Assembly: GCF_009734385.1 (NCBI RefSeq)
Contig: NZ_CP046452.1
Coordinates: 1-64,000, forward strand
DNA: 64,000 bases
Reading direction: 5' to 3'
Source of the DNA: Corynebacterium kalinowskii
Lineage (GTDB): Bacteria > Actinomycetota > Actinomycetes > Mycobacteriales > Mycobacteriaceae
Under the pieces are notes generated by a model. The model did not search any database, was not told the DNA's origin, and saw only the letters and a list, made by a program, of their open reading frames with translations. Shown piece by piece: positions 20,470-28,634 of the stretch (within the stretch, counting starts at the first letter, position 1; each line of letters begins with the position of its first letter). Both the position numbers and the translations under genes were made by a program.

Positions 20470-20829
20470 TTAGTAGGCCGAGGGTTTGGCGGTACAGCCG
20501 GCGTCCATGAGAGGGCCGGTGTGAGTGCTCAGCCATTCCCGGATCGGGTGGCGGCCGTGTGGGTCGGGCGCCGCAAGGGAGGGGAACAGGGCGAGGTCGT
20601 CATCTACGCGTCGCTGGTAGGCGTCACGGGTCTCCTTGAGATGTCCTAGGTGGATAGTGTCGTCCTGGCCCGCAGGACGACTCACGCGTTACAACGCCGC
20701 CGCACTGTGATAGGCGGCACCCTGGATGTTGCCTGTATTCAGGTCTCGAGTTCTTGCGAGAAGATTCGGTCCCTGTCGTTCACGGGTCGGTGTGGGCATG
20801 AGGACAGCGTGGCTCCCACTTCGGAAAGA
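20470..20829 (-). pseudogene. Decayed gene ending in an HMA-type tail
   Basis: One frame reads through a TAA at 20689-20691. Above it are residues like GNIQGAAYHSAAAL, below it 71 codons from a GTG at 20685 (SRPAGQDDTIHLGHLKETRD). The last residues, AGCTAKPSAY, match the end of the neighbouring HMA protein (VGYTAKPSAI), and the DNA is similar there too, so the 3' end looks like a recombination join with an HMA gene. The main part is not a family I recognise. Confidence 0.45.
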
Positions 20830-20840
20830 TGGTCCAGTCG

Positions 20841-21158
20841 CTAATGATCGTGGGCGTTGACAATGGCGTTGACCTTGGCATCCACAGCCTCCAGTGTGCT
20901 CAAGTCCTGGCGGGCAGTGTCGGTGTCCACGCCGTGCCCCTTCATCAGGAAGTCCAGCTTCGGGTGCAGCTGGGCGAGGGTATCGTTCGTCATGCGGGAG
21001 GGGTCACCGCCGTGGGCGGCGCATAACGCGTTCGCCTTGGCGTGCAGTGAGGAGACGGATTCGAGGTCCAGATCCGACTAGTCGAAGTTCTCGACCCCGT
21101 GGTCCTTGAGCAGGAAGTTCATCTTCTCGTGGAGATTGGCAAAGGTCACTTCGGCCAT
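20841..21158 (-). pseudogene. Small two-repeat protein interrupted by an amber codon
   Basis: Read from ATG at 21158, this frame gives 106 codons ending in TAG, with one internal TAG at 21078-21080 (codon 27). The two halves resemble each other: KMNFLLKDHGVENFD followed by LDLESVSSLHAKANAL, and KLDFLMKGHGVDTDT followed by DLSTLEAVDAKVNAIV. This suggests a duplicated helical unit of about 50 residues. An FNR box lies 78 bases upstream. I do not recognise the family; a metal or redox role is suggested only by location. The stop makes it a likely pseudogene unless the read is wrong. Confidence 0.6.
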
Positions 21159-21235
21159 GGTGGTGTCCTTTAATGATGAAGATCAGGTGTTTTCTGTGAT
21201 ACTCATTAAGTTATGAACAATCCGGAGAAAGTACC

Positions 21236-21249
21236 TTGATCCGCATCAA
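21236..21249 (-). promoter_or_regulatory. Perfect FNR box
   Basis: TTGATCCGCATCAA is an exact TTGAT-N4-ATCAA dyad. On the minus strand it is followed by TTTCTCCGGA and CATAACTTAATGAGTA, the same spacing as at 20387. It should control the two small genes at 21158-20470. Confidence 0.8.
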
Positions 21250-21363
21250 GTACACGCAAAGTGAGATCTGGATCGCAAAAAGACTGTGGTGCTCGTAGCC
21301 CGGGGGCACAGATGGCCCGCCGGCACTTTCTGGTGCGGGCGGGCTTGTGGGGTCGGGAGTGCG

Positions 21364-21600
21364 TCAGATCGCCGACGGCTTGGCGGTGTAACCGACCTCG
21401 GCTACCGCGGTGACCAGGTCACGTACGGAGACCTTCTGTGGGTCGTGGGTGACCAGGATGCGTCCGGAGGAGAACTTCACCTCCGCATTCTCCACGCCGT
21501 CCAAACCATTCAGCTTGTTTTCGATCTTGGCGACACAGCTCGGACAGGTGAACTCATCAGAGCGCAAGGTGGTGTTCTTCAGCGTGGCCGGGGCGGTCAT
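21364..21600 (-). CDS. CopZ-like heavy-metal-associated (HMA) protein
   Basis: The 78-residue protein is a single HMA domain with the metal-binding CPSC near residue 19 (FTCPSCVAKIENKL) and the usual beta-alpha-beta pattern. Such proteins carry soft metal ions to a partner pump. The nearby ATPase lacks its own HMA domain, so the two probably act together. An FNR box sits 82 bases upstream. Confidence 0.88.
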   Translation of the reverse strand: MTAPATLKNTTLRSDEFTCPSCVAKIENKLNGLDGVENAEVKFSSGRILVTHDPQKVSVRDLVTAVAEVGYTAKPSAI

Positions 21601-21681
21601 CGTAACCAGGTCCTTTCATCTTTTATCGTCATGTTCCTGTGCTTGCACCTTTAAAGATACGGTCCTTTCCGGGTTAATTCC

Positions 21682-21695
21682 TTGACCTAGATCAA
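21682..21695 (-). promoter_or_regulatory. FNR box upstream of the HMA gene
   Basis: TTGACCTAGATCAA differs by one base from the perfect box at 21236. It lies between the regulator gene and the HMA gene, both on the minus strand, so it can serve the HMA promoter. Confidence 0.75.
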
Positions 21696-21753
21696 ACAAC
21701 GACAAATCTCTCCTACCAGGAAATTGTCCTGGAAAAGAGAGGGATGTGGGCGT

Positions 21754-22494
21754 TTAGAGGCCGGCGACCAGGTCGCCCAGGGCCTGGTGGTTGGTAATGG
21801 CGATCCATTCGCGGCCGGAGTCGATGACACCGGTTTTCTTCATCCGCGCCATTGCCCGGGAGGCGGACTCGACGGTGGTGCCGGCCATGCCGGCCACGTC
21901 GTCGCGGCGCAGGCGGACCTGCAGCAGGCTGGATCCGTCTTGTCGGATTTGCCCGAGCTTGGCGTCCAGGTATTGGAGGGCGGCGGCCACGCGCTGCTCG
22001 ACAGTCGAGGTGGTCTGTGCGGTCTCGCGTTCCCGGGACCGGACCAATTGGTCCTGCTGCATCCGCATGATCGCCAACGCCAGTTGCGGGTAGGCGTCCA
22101 CGACCTCGGCCAGGGCCTCGGCGGGCAGGTAGAGCGCGCAGGTGGTCTCAATCGCCCAGGCGGAGTCGGTGGCTGGGGAGCTATAGGTGTGCAGTGGGCC
22201 GATGATATCCCCGGGGGCGGCGATGTCGACGGTGATTTCGCGGCCATCGATGGTGTCCCGGGTGATCCGGGCCCGACCGGAGGCGACCATATAGCTGCCC
22301 TGAGCCTGCTCGCCGGCTAGGAGGATGGGATCACCCGCGGCCCAGGCGCAGGAGGTCAGATGCTGATCGAGTTCCCTGTGCTGTTGTGGGTTCAGCTTCT
22401 TGGTCAGCGGGGAACGGGCCATGACCTGCATGCGCACGTCCAGGGAGCACTGGTGGGGTTGGGCACAGTTGTGACGGACGGGATTGCGGGCCAT
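21754..22494 (-). CDS. Crp/Fnr-family regulator, likely Fe-S containing
   Basis: The 246-residue protein has an N-terminal Cys-bearing lead (HNCAQPHQCSLDV), a cyclic-nucleotide-fold sensor with another cysteine (LTSCAWAAGDP), a dimer helix and a C-terminal helix-turn-helix (LRRDDVAGMAGTTVESASRAM). The E and R of the recognition helix (TVESASR) match those of FNR. Three cysteines at the N-terminal lead and sensor could hold an oxygen- or NO-sensitive cluster; this is an inference. Start chosen at ATG 22494 behind GGGG; 22503 is also possible. FNR boxes next to all neighbouring genes make it their probable activator. Confidence 0.85.
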   Translation of the reverse strand: MARNPVRHNCAQPHQCSLDVRMQVMARSPLTKKLNPQQHRELDQHLTSCAWAAGDPILLAGEQAQGSYMVASGRARITRDTIDGREITVDIAAPGDIIGPLHTYSSPATDSAWAIETTCALYLPAEALAEVVDAYPQLALAIMRMQQDQLVRSRERETAQTTSTVEQRVAAALQYLDAKLGQIRQDGSSLLQVRLRRDDVAGMAGTTVESASRAMARMKKTGVIDSGREWIAITNHQALGDLVAGL

Positions 22495-22579
22495 AAGCCC
22501 CATGCTATCAATCCCGGAGAGCAATGACCGCGGAAGCGGAGGAACAAAAGCCTCCGACACAACCGACAGCCGCGCCCCC

Positions 22580-22830
22580 TCACCACTCGCTGCCTAAGGA
22601 GTGGGCAGTGGAGGTGATGTCGGTGACGGTCCTGATGAGCTCGTCCACAGATACTTGTTGTAGGTCATGGAACACCACGAGATGGCCGGGCGGTACTACC
22701 ACTTGGACAGAGGCCACCCCCTCCAGGTCACTGAGTGTGGTCTGGGCGGTGGCGCACAGTCCCAAATATTTGTCTAACGTGGTCTATATGGTGGCCGGAA
22801 CCCCGAGCCCCTCATACAGATTGCAGAGGA
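22580..22830 (-). pseudogene. HMA domain remnant
   Basis: The minus frame reads LGLCATAQTTLSDLEGVASV and later HDLQQVSVDELIRTVTDI, which follows the HMA pattern and ends STAHSLG. The metal-binding CxxC is reduced to a single cysteine, and no start codon with a ribosome site is visible upstream. It marks the right edge of the metal island against the GH13 gene. Confidence 0.55.
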
Positions 22831-22834
22831 ACTG

Positions 22835-24619
22835 ATGACAAGTACTACTGAGCGCTGGAATGGAATGGGCGCGATCGTTGGAGACGGTGGCGTCGCATTT
22901 CGAGTCTGGGCTCCGCACGCGGACACCGTGGTCGTGACGGGTGACTTCAACAAGTGGAGCGAATCCGCGAATCCGCTCGAGTCGGAGGGCAACGGCTACT
23001 GGTACGCGCTGGTGCCGGAAGCGAAGACGGGCGACGAGTACAAGTACATCATCACCAATGGCGAGCAGGTGCTCTCCAAGCGCGATCCATACAGCTACCT
23101 GGTCACCAACTCCGTCGGTAACTCGGTAATCTACGACCACAGCGCGTTCGACTGGGAGGGCGTGCAGGCGCACTGCCCGCCTTTCAATGAGATGGTCATC
23201 TACGAAATGCACGTGGGCACGTTCAACTCCGTCGATGGCGGGGTCGGCGATCTGGAAGGGGCGATGGAGCGCCTCCATCATGTGCTCGAACTTGGAGCGA
23301 ACACCGTCCAGCTGATGCCAGTAGCCGAGTTCGCTGGCGACCAGAGCTGGGGCTACAACCCAGCCGATCCGTTCGCTGTGGAGTCCGCCTACGGTGGCCC
23401 AGATGCTCTCAAGCAGTTCGTGAAGAAGGCCCATGAGATGGGCATCGCGGTCATCCAGGACGTCGTGTACAACCACTTCGGCCCCTCTGACCTCGACCTC
23501 TGGCAATTCGACGGGTGGAGCGAGAACGGCAAGGGTGGCATCTACTTCTACCAGGACTGGAAGTCGGAGACCCCGTGGGGCGATACCCGCCCTGATTATG
23601 GTCGAGAAGAAGTCCGTCGCTTCATCCGCGATAACGCCCTGATGTGGCTAAAGGACTACCGCATGGACGGCCTGCGCTTGGACATGACGCCATACATGCG
23701 GTCCAAGGACGGATCCTCAATGGACATCCCAGAGGGCTGGTCGATGATGCGTTGGATCGCCGACACCGTCCGCGAGGAGTTCCCGGGCCGGATCCTGATC
23801 GCTGAAGATTTGCATGGCAACCCACTGGTAACTTCCACTGCCCCCGACGGAGCCGGCTTCCACTCGCAGTGGGACAGCCACTTCGTCCACCCGGTCCGTG
23901 AGGTCATTACTGAAATCGATGACGAATGGCGATCCATCCCTGCCATTGTCGAGGCAGTCACCACCGACTACGGCGATGCTTTTGCACGCGTCGTCTACAC
24001 CGAGAGCCACGACGAGGTAGCCAACGGCAAGGCTCGCGTCCCGCAAGAGGTCAACCCAAACGATCCGTCCGGTTGGGTTGCTCAGAAGTTGTCGACCCTG
24101 GGCGCCGCCCTCGCTCTGACCTCCCCCGGCATTCCGATGCTGTTCCAGGGCCAGGAGTTCCTCGAAGGCGCCTGGTTCCGTGACAGCGTGCCGCTCGACT
24201 GGTCACGCGACGAGAACTACGCCGGCATCGCCAACCTCTACCGTGACCTGATTAACCTACGCCTGAATCGCAGTCAGTCGACCCGGGGCTTGACCGGGCA
24301 GAACACTGCCATCCTCAAGGCCGACGATGAAGCTAACTTCCTGGTCTTCCACCGCTGGGCAGAGGGCGGTGTAGGTGATGACGTGGTCGTCGTAGTTAAC
24401 CTGGACAGCGAGGTTCGCGAGAAGGTCGATATCGGCCTGCCCGCCGGCACTGAGAAGTGGACGCTGCGTTTCAACAGCGACGCGAAGCACTACAGTTCGC
24501 TGTTTGGCGGCTTCGCATCCTACGATATGGAATCCTACGAGGGAGGCCTCGACGGCCAGCCTCGCCACGGCAACCTGTCGATTGCGCCTTACACGGTTCT
24601 GATTTACTCGCGGGGCTAA
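22835..24619 (+). CDS. GH13 alpha-glucan enzyme with CBM48 (branching-enzyme-like)
   Basis: The 594-residue protein has an N-terminal CBM48-like domain (about 15-95) and a GH13 barrel. Catalytic blocks are DVVYNHFGP, GLRLDMTPYM (nucleophile Asp), ILIAEDLHG (acid/base Glu) and YTESHDEVANG. It is shorter than classical GlgB and probably acts on alpha-1,4 glucan, as branching enzyme or amylase; which one cannot be told here. It ends 27 bases from the convergent CDF gene. Confidence 0.88.
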   Translation: MTSTTERWNGMGAIVGDGGVAFRVWAPHADTVVVTGDFNKWSESANPLESEGNGYWYALVPEAKTGDEYKYIITNGEQVLSKRDPYSYLVTNSVGNSVIYDHSAFDWEGVQAHCPPFNEMVIYEMHVGTFNSVDGGVGDLEGAMERLHHVLELGANTVQLMPVAEFAGDQSWGYNPADPFAVESAYGGPDALKQFVKKAHEMGIAVIQDVVYNHFGPSDLDLWQFDGWSENGKGGIYFYQDWKSETPWGDTRPDYGREEVRRFIRDNALMWLKDYRMDGLRLDMTPYMRSKDGSSMDIPEGWSMMRWIADTVREEFPGRILIAEDLHGNPLVTSTAPDGAGFHSQWDSHFVHPVREVITEIDDEWRSIPAIVEAVTTDYGDAFARVVYTESHDEVANGKARVPQEVNPNDPSGWVAQKLSTLGAALALTSPGIPMLFQGQEFLEGAWFRDSVPLDWSRDENYAGIANLYRDLINLRLNRSQSTRGLTGQNTAILKADDEANFLVFHRWAEGGVGDDVVVVVNLDSEVREKVDIGLPAGTEKWTLRFNSDAKHYSSLFGGFASYDMESYEGGLDGQPRHGNLSIAPYTVLIYSRG

Positions 24620-24646
24620 CGCAGCTGGTCGTGATGCGGGCGAGAG

Positions 24647-25558
24647 CTAGCGGCAGGCGCTACTGTCTTGCTCGCAGTCCCGCACTGGCTCGAACTGGAA
24701 GGTTGCGTGCTTCACGGACACGTCGAAGTGCGTGGCCACGCAGGCTTGCAGTTTGTCCAGGATGTCGGGGATGTGGCCGTCGTTAAAGCAGCGGTCTTCA
24801 AGGACCACGTGCGCGCTGAGAATGGGCAGCCCGGTGGCAATCCTAGAGGCGTGCAGGTCGTGGACATCAAGTACGTGTTCAACGCCCAGGATGTGCTCGC
24901 GGACGGCATCGAGGTCGAGTCCCGGTGGGGTGGATTCGAGCAAAATGGTGCCGGACTCGCGCAGGATGTGAAGCGCGCGCGGGAGGATGAGTAGGGCAAT
25001 CAGGAGAGAGGCGATCGCGTCGGCACGCGCAAAGCCAGTCGTGGCGAGCACGATGGCGCTGACGATCACGGCGACGGAGCCGAGGGCGTCGTTAAGCACC
25101 TCGAGCGTGGCCGCCTTCATGTTGAGGTTGTCCTCCCCGCCACTGAGGATCGCGAAGGACGCGATGTTGCCGAGCAGTCCGACGATACCGATGATGAGCA
25201 GCCCCTGAGAGTTGACCTCGACGGGTGATAGGAGCCGACGCACCGCCTCGATAATGGTGTAAAGGCCCACGCCACCGAGCAAGAGGGCTTGGAGTGCGGA
25301 GGAGATGACTTCGGCTCGCCGGAGCCCCCACGTGTAAGTCTTGGTGGCCGGTCGCTGGATCAGGGCGGCGGCGGTGAGCGCCATGCCGAGGCCCGCCGTA
25401 TCGACGGCCATGTGCCCGGCATCCGCGATGAGTGCGAGACTACCCGTCCACCATGCGCCCACGATTTCGGCAACCAAAATGGTGCCAGTGATGGCCAGTG
25501 CGATACCGAGTCGGGTGCGATTTGAGGACCCGTGATGGTGGTGATGATGGTCCGACAT
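24647..25558 (-). CDS. Cation diffusion facilitator (metal efflux) protein
   Basis: The 303-residue protein has six membrane helices and a C-terminal cytoplasmic domain of CDF exporters, which swap a divalent metal for protons. It opens with a natural His run (DHHHHHHG). Helix 2 carries the usual HxxxD (ADAGHMAVDTAGL). Helix 5 reads EVLNDALGSV, where zinc exporters usually have HxxxD, so metal preference may differ. A strong inverted repeat overlaps its promoter. Confidence 0.9.
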   Translation of the reverse strand: MSDHHHHHHGSSNRTRLGIALAITGTILVAEIVGAWWTGSLALIADAGHMAVDTAGLGMALTAAALIQRPATKTYTWGLRRAEVISSALQALLLGGVGLYTIIEAVRRLLSPVEVNSQGLLIIGIVGLLGNIASFAILSGGEDNLNMKAATLEVLNDALGSVAVIVSAIVLATTGFARADAIASLLIALLILPRALHILRESGTILLESTPPGLDLDAVREHILGVEHVLDVHDLHASRIATGLPILSAHVVLEDRCFNDGHIPDILDKLQACVATHFDVSVKHATFQFEPVRDCEQDSSACR

Positions 25559-25571
25559 GACTCCTCCTACG

Positions 25572-25599
25572 TTTTCAATAAAGCATACACTATTGAAAA
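25572..25599. promoter_or_regulatory. Operator-like inverted repeat upstream of the CDF gene
   Basis: TTTTCAATA (25572-25580) and TATTGAAAA (25591-25599) form a perfect 9-bp dyad with a 10-base spacer, 14 bases before the CDF start. On the minus strand the spacer contains the -10-like TATGCT. This fits a metal-sensing repressor (ArsR/SmtB or Fur/Zur type) that blocks the promoter. The rest of the gap to 26051 shows no gene, only a short dyad around 25738-25764. Confidence 0.6.
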
Positions 25600-26051
25600 A
25601 CTGCAGGTGAATTTATCGCCTGAGAGTGACTAAAAATGGCTTGACCTGCGCAAATGGCAAAACCTGACCCTTGGGGAGCTTTAAATGTTAAGACTCCGTC
25701 TAAGGTCCGATCAAAGGTGAGGAAAGCTTAGGTAGTTGACGCGTGCTCTTTCTAAGGAACGCGTCTAATGCTGGCATAAGAGATGCCTAAAAGTGCCAGT
25801 TGGAGGTTCCTCGAATGCTTAACGCGCATCGACTACCTATGACATCCAGCTGATTGCCTATCAGTGGCCTGAAAATTCGGTTCCAGCAATCACATGAAAT
25901 AGCTATATCAGTTTTTGATCCACGCTCAGAAACCCCAGCAACTTGCGGGCAAATAATTGGGTTTAGGCAGGGTTCATTCTGGTGGAAACCTTGGCTACCT
26001 GCGGTTTTCTAAAAGTGTCAGAAAAGTCACTCCGTATTAAGGCTCAAGACA

Positions 26052-26507
26052 ATGAAGAAGATCATCGCAACCGCAGTAGCAGCCCTTGCAGTAACCTTCG
26101 GCGCCTCCACCGTAGCGACTCCTGCAGCCGAGGCTTTCCCATTCGCAGTAGGCGAAAACCTCACCGCAGCTGAAGCCGATATCGCAGACCAGATTAACGG
26201 CATCCGCGCCGCCCACGGCCTGCACACCTTGGGCTGGAACCAGTACCTGTCCGACTCTTCTCGCTCTTGGTCCCAGACCAGTGCGGCTCGTGACCACCTG
26301 GCTCACGACCCAATGGCCCTGCAGCTCAGTGACATGGAAAACGTCGCTGTGATGTACAACAACCCACGCGACGCCGTCAACGGCTGGATGAACTCCCCAG
26401 CACACCGTGACAACATCTTGAGCCCTTACGCCAAGTCCATGGGCATCGGCGTAGCAAAGAACGCTGCTACTGGCGGCTATTTCGTCACCATGCGTGGCGC
26501 ATACTAA
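26052..26507 (+). CDS. Secreted CAP-domain (SCP/PR-1) protein
   Basis: The 151-residue protein has a signal peptide (about residues 1-28, ending PAAEA) and one CAP domain: INGIRAAHGL, RDHLAHDP, MENVAVMYNN, and GWMNSPAHRDNIL with the conserved His. CAP proteins in bacteria are secreted; their activity is mostly unknown. It stands alone, with a long empty upstream gap and its own terminator. Confidence 0.9.
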   Translation: MKKIIATAVAALAVTFGASTVATPAAEAFPFAVGENLTAAEADIADQINGIRAAHGLHTLGWNQYLSDSSRSWSQTSAARDHLAHDPMALQLSDMENVAVMYNNPRDAVNGWMNSPAHRDNILSPYAKSMGIGVAKNAATGGYFVTMRGAY

Positions 26508-26523
26508 TTAGACCAAAGACTAA

Positions 26524-26555
26524 TGCCCGGTACAGGAACTGTACCGGGCATTTTC
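26524..26555. terminator. Terminator between CAP-domain gene and the next
   Basis: A perfect 12-bp stem TGCCCGGTACAG / CTGTACCGGGCA with a 3-base loop is followed by TTTT on the plus strand. It lies between convergent genes. Confidence 0.9.
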
Positions 26556-26565
26556 GTCTGTGGGC

Positions 26566-27276
26566 TTAGCGGCCGTCGAACTTCTTCTCGGCGTCCTCAG
26601 CCTGATCCTCCAGGGAATTCAGCTCAGAAACGTCAGCGTCATCAATGGCTTCATCGATAGCGTCATTGGCGAACTCGCCATCGTTGATGGCCTGAACCTG
26701 CTCGGCAATCTCGGTGTCCTGCGCCTTGTGCTCAGCGAGCTGCTTGTCCAGATCGTCCAGGAACTCAGGGGAGACCTCGGACTCCGTTGGCGTCACGGTG
26801 GAGTACACCAGGCGGGAACCCTCGGCGCCGTGCTCCTCCACGCGAGGAGGAACGGTAGCGGCCTTCTCCTCACGGAACAGGAACCAGTAAGCAGCAGCGC
26901 CGGCAGCACCCAGCAGAGCAACAACCAAGGCAACGATGCCAGCCTTGCCCTTCTTCTTTGGCTCTTCCTTAATGCCGAGCTTGATAGCCTGCTTGTCAGC
27001 CTTCTTGGCGAGCTCCTTCGAAGCGACGGCAGAGGCCTCACGCGCCTTCTCCAGACGGATACGAGCGTTTTCGGCGACCTTTGCGGCGGTGTCGCGACGG
27101 TCGTCGAGAAGCGCCTTGCCCTTCTCCTGACCCAGTCCGGCGAGCTCAGCGATGGTGTACTGCTCTGCGACCTCAGACAGGGCCTCGTAGGCCTCGGCGG
27201 ACTTACGCTCGCGGTAATCGTTGACTGCGCTCACGGCAGCGCGCGCGGTGTCGATGGCTAGTTTGACATTGTTCAT
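26566..27276 (-). CDS. Conserved single-pass membrane protein, acidic C-terminus
   Basis: This 236-residue protein has a charged, coiled-coil-prone N-terminal half (about 1-105), a Lys-rich anchor, one membrane helix (IVALVVALLGAAGAAAYWFLF near 115-135) and an acidic outer tail rich in Asp and Glu. It looks like a corynebacterial lineage protein with no known function. I set the start at ATG 27276; the longer open frame upstream runs antisense through ppiA. It is divergent from ppiA. Confidence 0.75.
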   Translation of the reverse strand: MNNVKLAIDTARAAVSAVNDYRERKSAEAYEALSEVAEQYTIAELAGLGQEKGKALLDDRRDTAAKVAENARIRLEKAREASAVASKELAKKADKQAIKLGIKEEPKKKGKAGIVALVVALLGAAGAAAYWFLFREEKAATVPPRVEEHGAEGSRLVYSTVTPTESEVSPEFLDDLDKQLAEHKAQDTEIAEQVQAINDGEFANDAIDEAIDDADVSELNSLEDQAEDAEKKFDGR

Positions 27277-27354
27277 GGCGGTTGCCTTTCGTAGGGGACT
27301 TCGTATCTTCCAGGGTAGCGACATTACGGTCGCCATGTCGGTAACATAAAGGGC

Positions 27355-27876
27355 ATGACTCAAAAGACCGCAACTGCGACGCTGCACACCAACCGTGGTG
27401 ACATCGTCATTGACCTTTTTGGCAACCACGCACCTGAAACCGTTGACAACTTCGTTGGCCTGGCTAATGGCTCCAAGGAATACAAGGCTGCCAACGCTTC
27501 CGGCACCAACGAGGGTCCGTTCTACGACGGCGCCATCTTCCACCGCGTCATCGACGGCTTCATGATTCAGGGCGGCGACCCAACCGGCACCGGCACCGGT
27601 GGCCCTGGCTACAAGTTCGCTGATGAAATCCACCCTGAGCTGCGCTTCGACCGCTCCTACCTGCTGGCCATGGCCAACGCTGGCCCAGGCACCAACGGCT
27701 CCCAGTTCTTCATCACCGTCGCGGCCACTCCTTGGCTGAACGGCAAGCACACCATCTTCGGTGAGGTCACTGACGCGGCATCCCAGAAGGTTGTCGATGA
27801 CATCGCTACCACCGCGACCGCTGCTATGGACCGCCCAGTCGATCCAGTAGTTATCAACTCCGTCACGATTGCCTAA
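27355..27876 (+). CDS. ppiA: Cyclophilin-type peptidyl-prolyl isomerase
   Basis: The 173-residue cytoplasmic cyclophilin catalyses cis-trans isomerisation of proline bonds in protein folding. It carries [15 protein letters not shown], the key arginine in this motif, and NGSQFFIT and GKHTIFGEV. Gene order ppiA-rhomboid-crgA-pknB region is conserved in corynebacteria. Confidence 0.97.
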   Translation: MTQKTATATLHTNRGDIVIDLFGNHAPETVDNFVGLANGSKEYKAANASGTNEGPFYDGAIFHRVIDGFMIQGGDPTGTGTGGPGYKFADEIHPELRFDRSYLLAMANAGPGTNGSQFFITVAATPWLNGKHTIFGEVTDAASQKVVDDIATTATAAMDRPVDPVVINSVTIA

Positions 27877-27888
27877 CGTTTAACCTCA

Positions 27889-27923
27889 TAGCCTGCTTGT
27901 CGACGTCCGTCGGCCGGCAGGCT
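27889..27923 (+). terminator. Hairpin after ppiA
   Basis: AGCCTGC and GCAGGCT pair around a GC-rich loop, followed by TTTTG. It lies 13 bases after ppiA and just before the rhomboid start. Confidence 0.7.
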
Positions 27924-27945
27924 TTTGTCATTCTGGAGAGACCCG

Positions 27946-28626
27946 ATGCTGAAAATCTGGTGGCGCCAAGCGCCCGTTACCGTCGCAGTGTGCGTCCTTA
28001 TGGTGTTGTTTTACCTGGCGACGGTCGCGCAGTCCCTCTCAGTTGTGGACAATCTTTCGGGAAGTTCGCTCGCTGACCGCTTCATTCTCTATCTGCCGGC
28101 TATGAGCGGCCCCTTCGGTCCGCTGCGAGCTGTGGGTTCGGCATTCATGCACCTGGGCCCAGGGCATTTGGTTTTGAACCTGTTGCTGTTGTTCCTACTC
28201 GGTCGGGAAGTGGAAACCAGCTATGGAGCGCGCATGTATTTGCTGCTGTGGTTCGTCTCGGCGGTGGGCGCGAGCACTGTGACAGTGTGGATGGACCCGC
28301 TGGCCGCTGTCGTAGGAGCTTCCGGGGTGGCCTATGCCCTCATGGTGTTGTTCGCATTTCTGGTGGCGCAACGAGGTGGCGACCTGCGCGCCCCCATCGT
28401 GCTCATTCTGGCCAACGTCGCTTACACCCTGATGACCCCCGCAGTGTCCCTGTGGGGCCACATGGGAGGCCTCCTAGCTGGTCTTTTGCTGGCTCTTGCA
28501 TTGCTAGCCCGGGAGCACCGGGTGAGGTGGATCCTCGTTTCGGGCATCGCAGCAATGTTCGTTATTGCTTTGTTGTTCAAAGTGGCAACGTTTACCACCA
28601 GTGGGTTCTGGCCGGCTCTGCTGTAG
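27946..28626 (+). CDS. Rhomboid family intramembrane serine protease
   Basis: This 226-residue membrane protein has about six hydrophobic helices. The catalytic serine lies in GASGVAYAL and the histidine in WGHMGGLLAGLL, as in rhomboids. The start is ATG 27946 with GGAGAG upstream. It sits after ppiA, as in mycobacteria and corynebacteria. Confidence 0.9.
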   Translation: MLKIWWRQAPVTVAVCVLMVLFYLATVAQSLSVVDNLSGSSLADRFILYLPAMSGPFGPLRAVGSAFMHLGPGHLVLNLLLLFLLGREVETSYGARMYLLLWFVSAVGASTVTVWMDPLAAVVGASGVAYALMVLFAFLVAQRGGDLRAPIVLILANVAYTLMTPAVSLWGHMGGLLAGLLLALALLAREHRVRWILVSGIAAMFVIALLFKVATFTTSGFWPALL

Positions 28627-28634
28627 TTCACAAC

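Noticed and set aside
21078..21080. Amber codon read as pyrrolysine or selenocysteine
   Set aside because: No decoding gene or stop-codon element is visible, TAG is not used for Sec, and a neighbour gene also has a stop. Decay is simpler.
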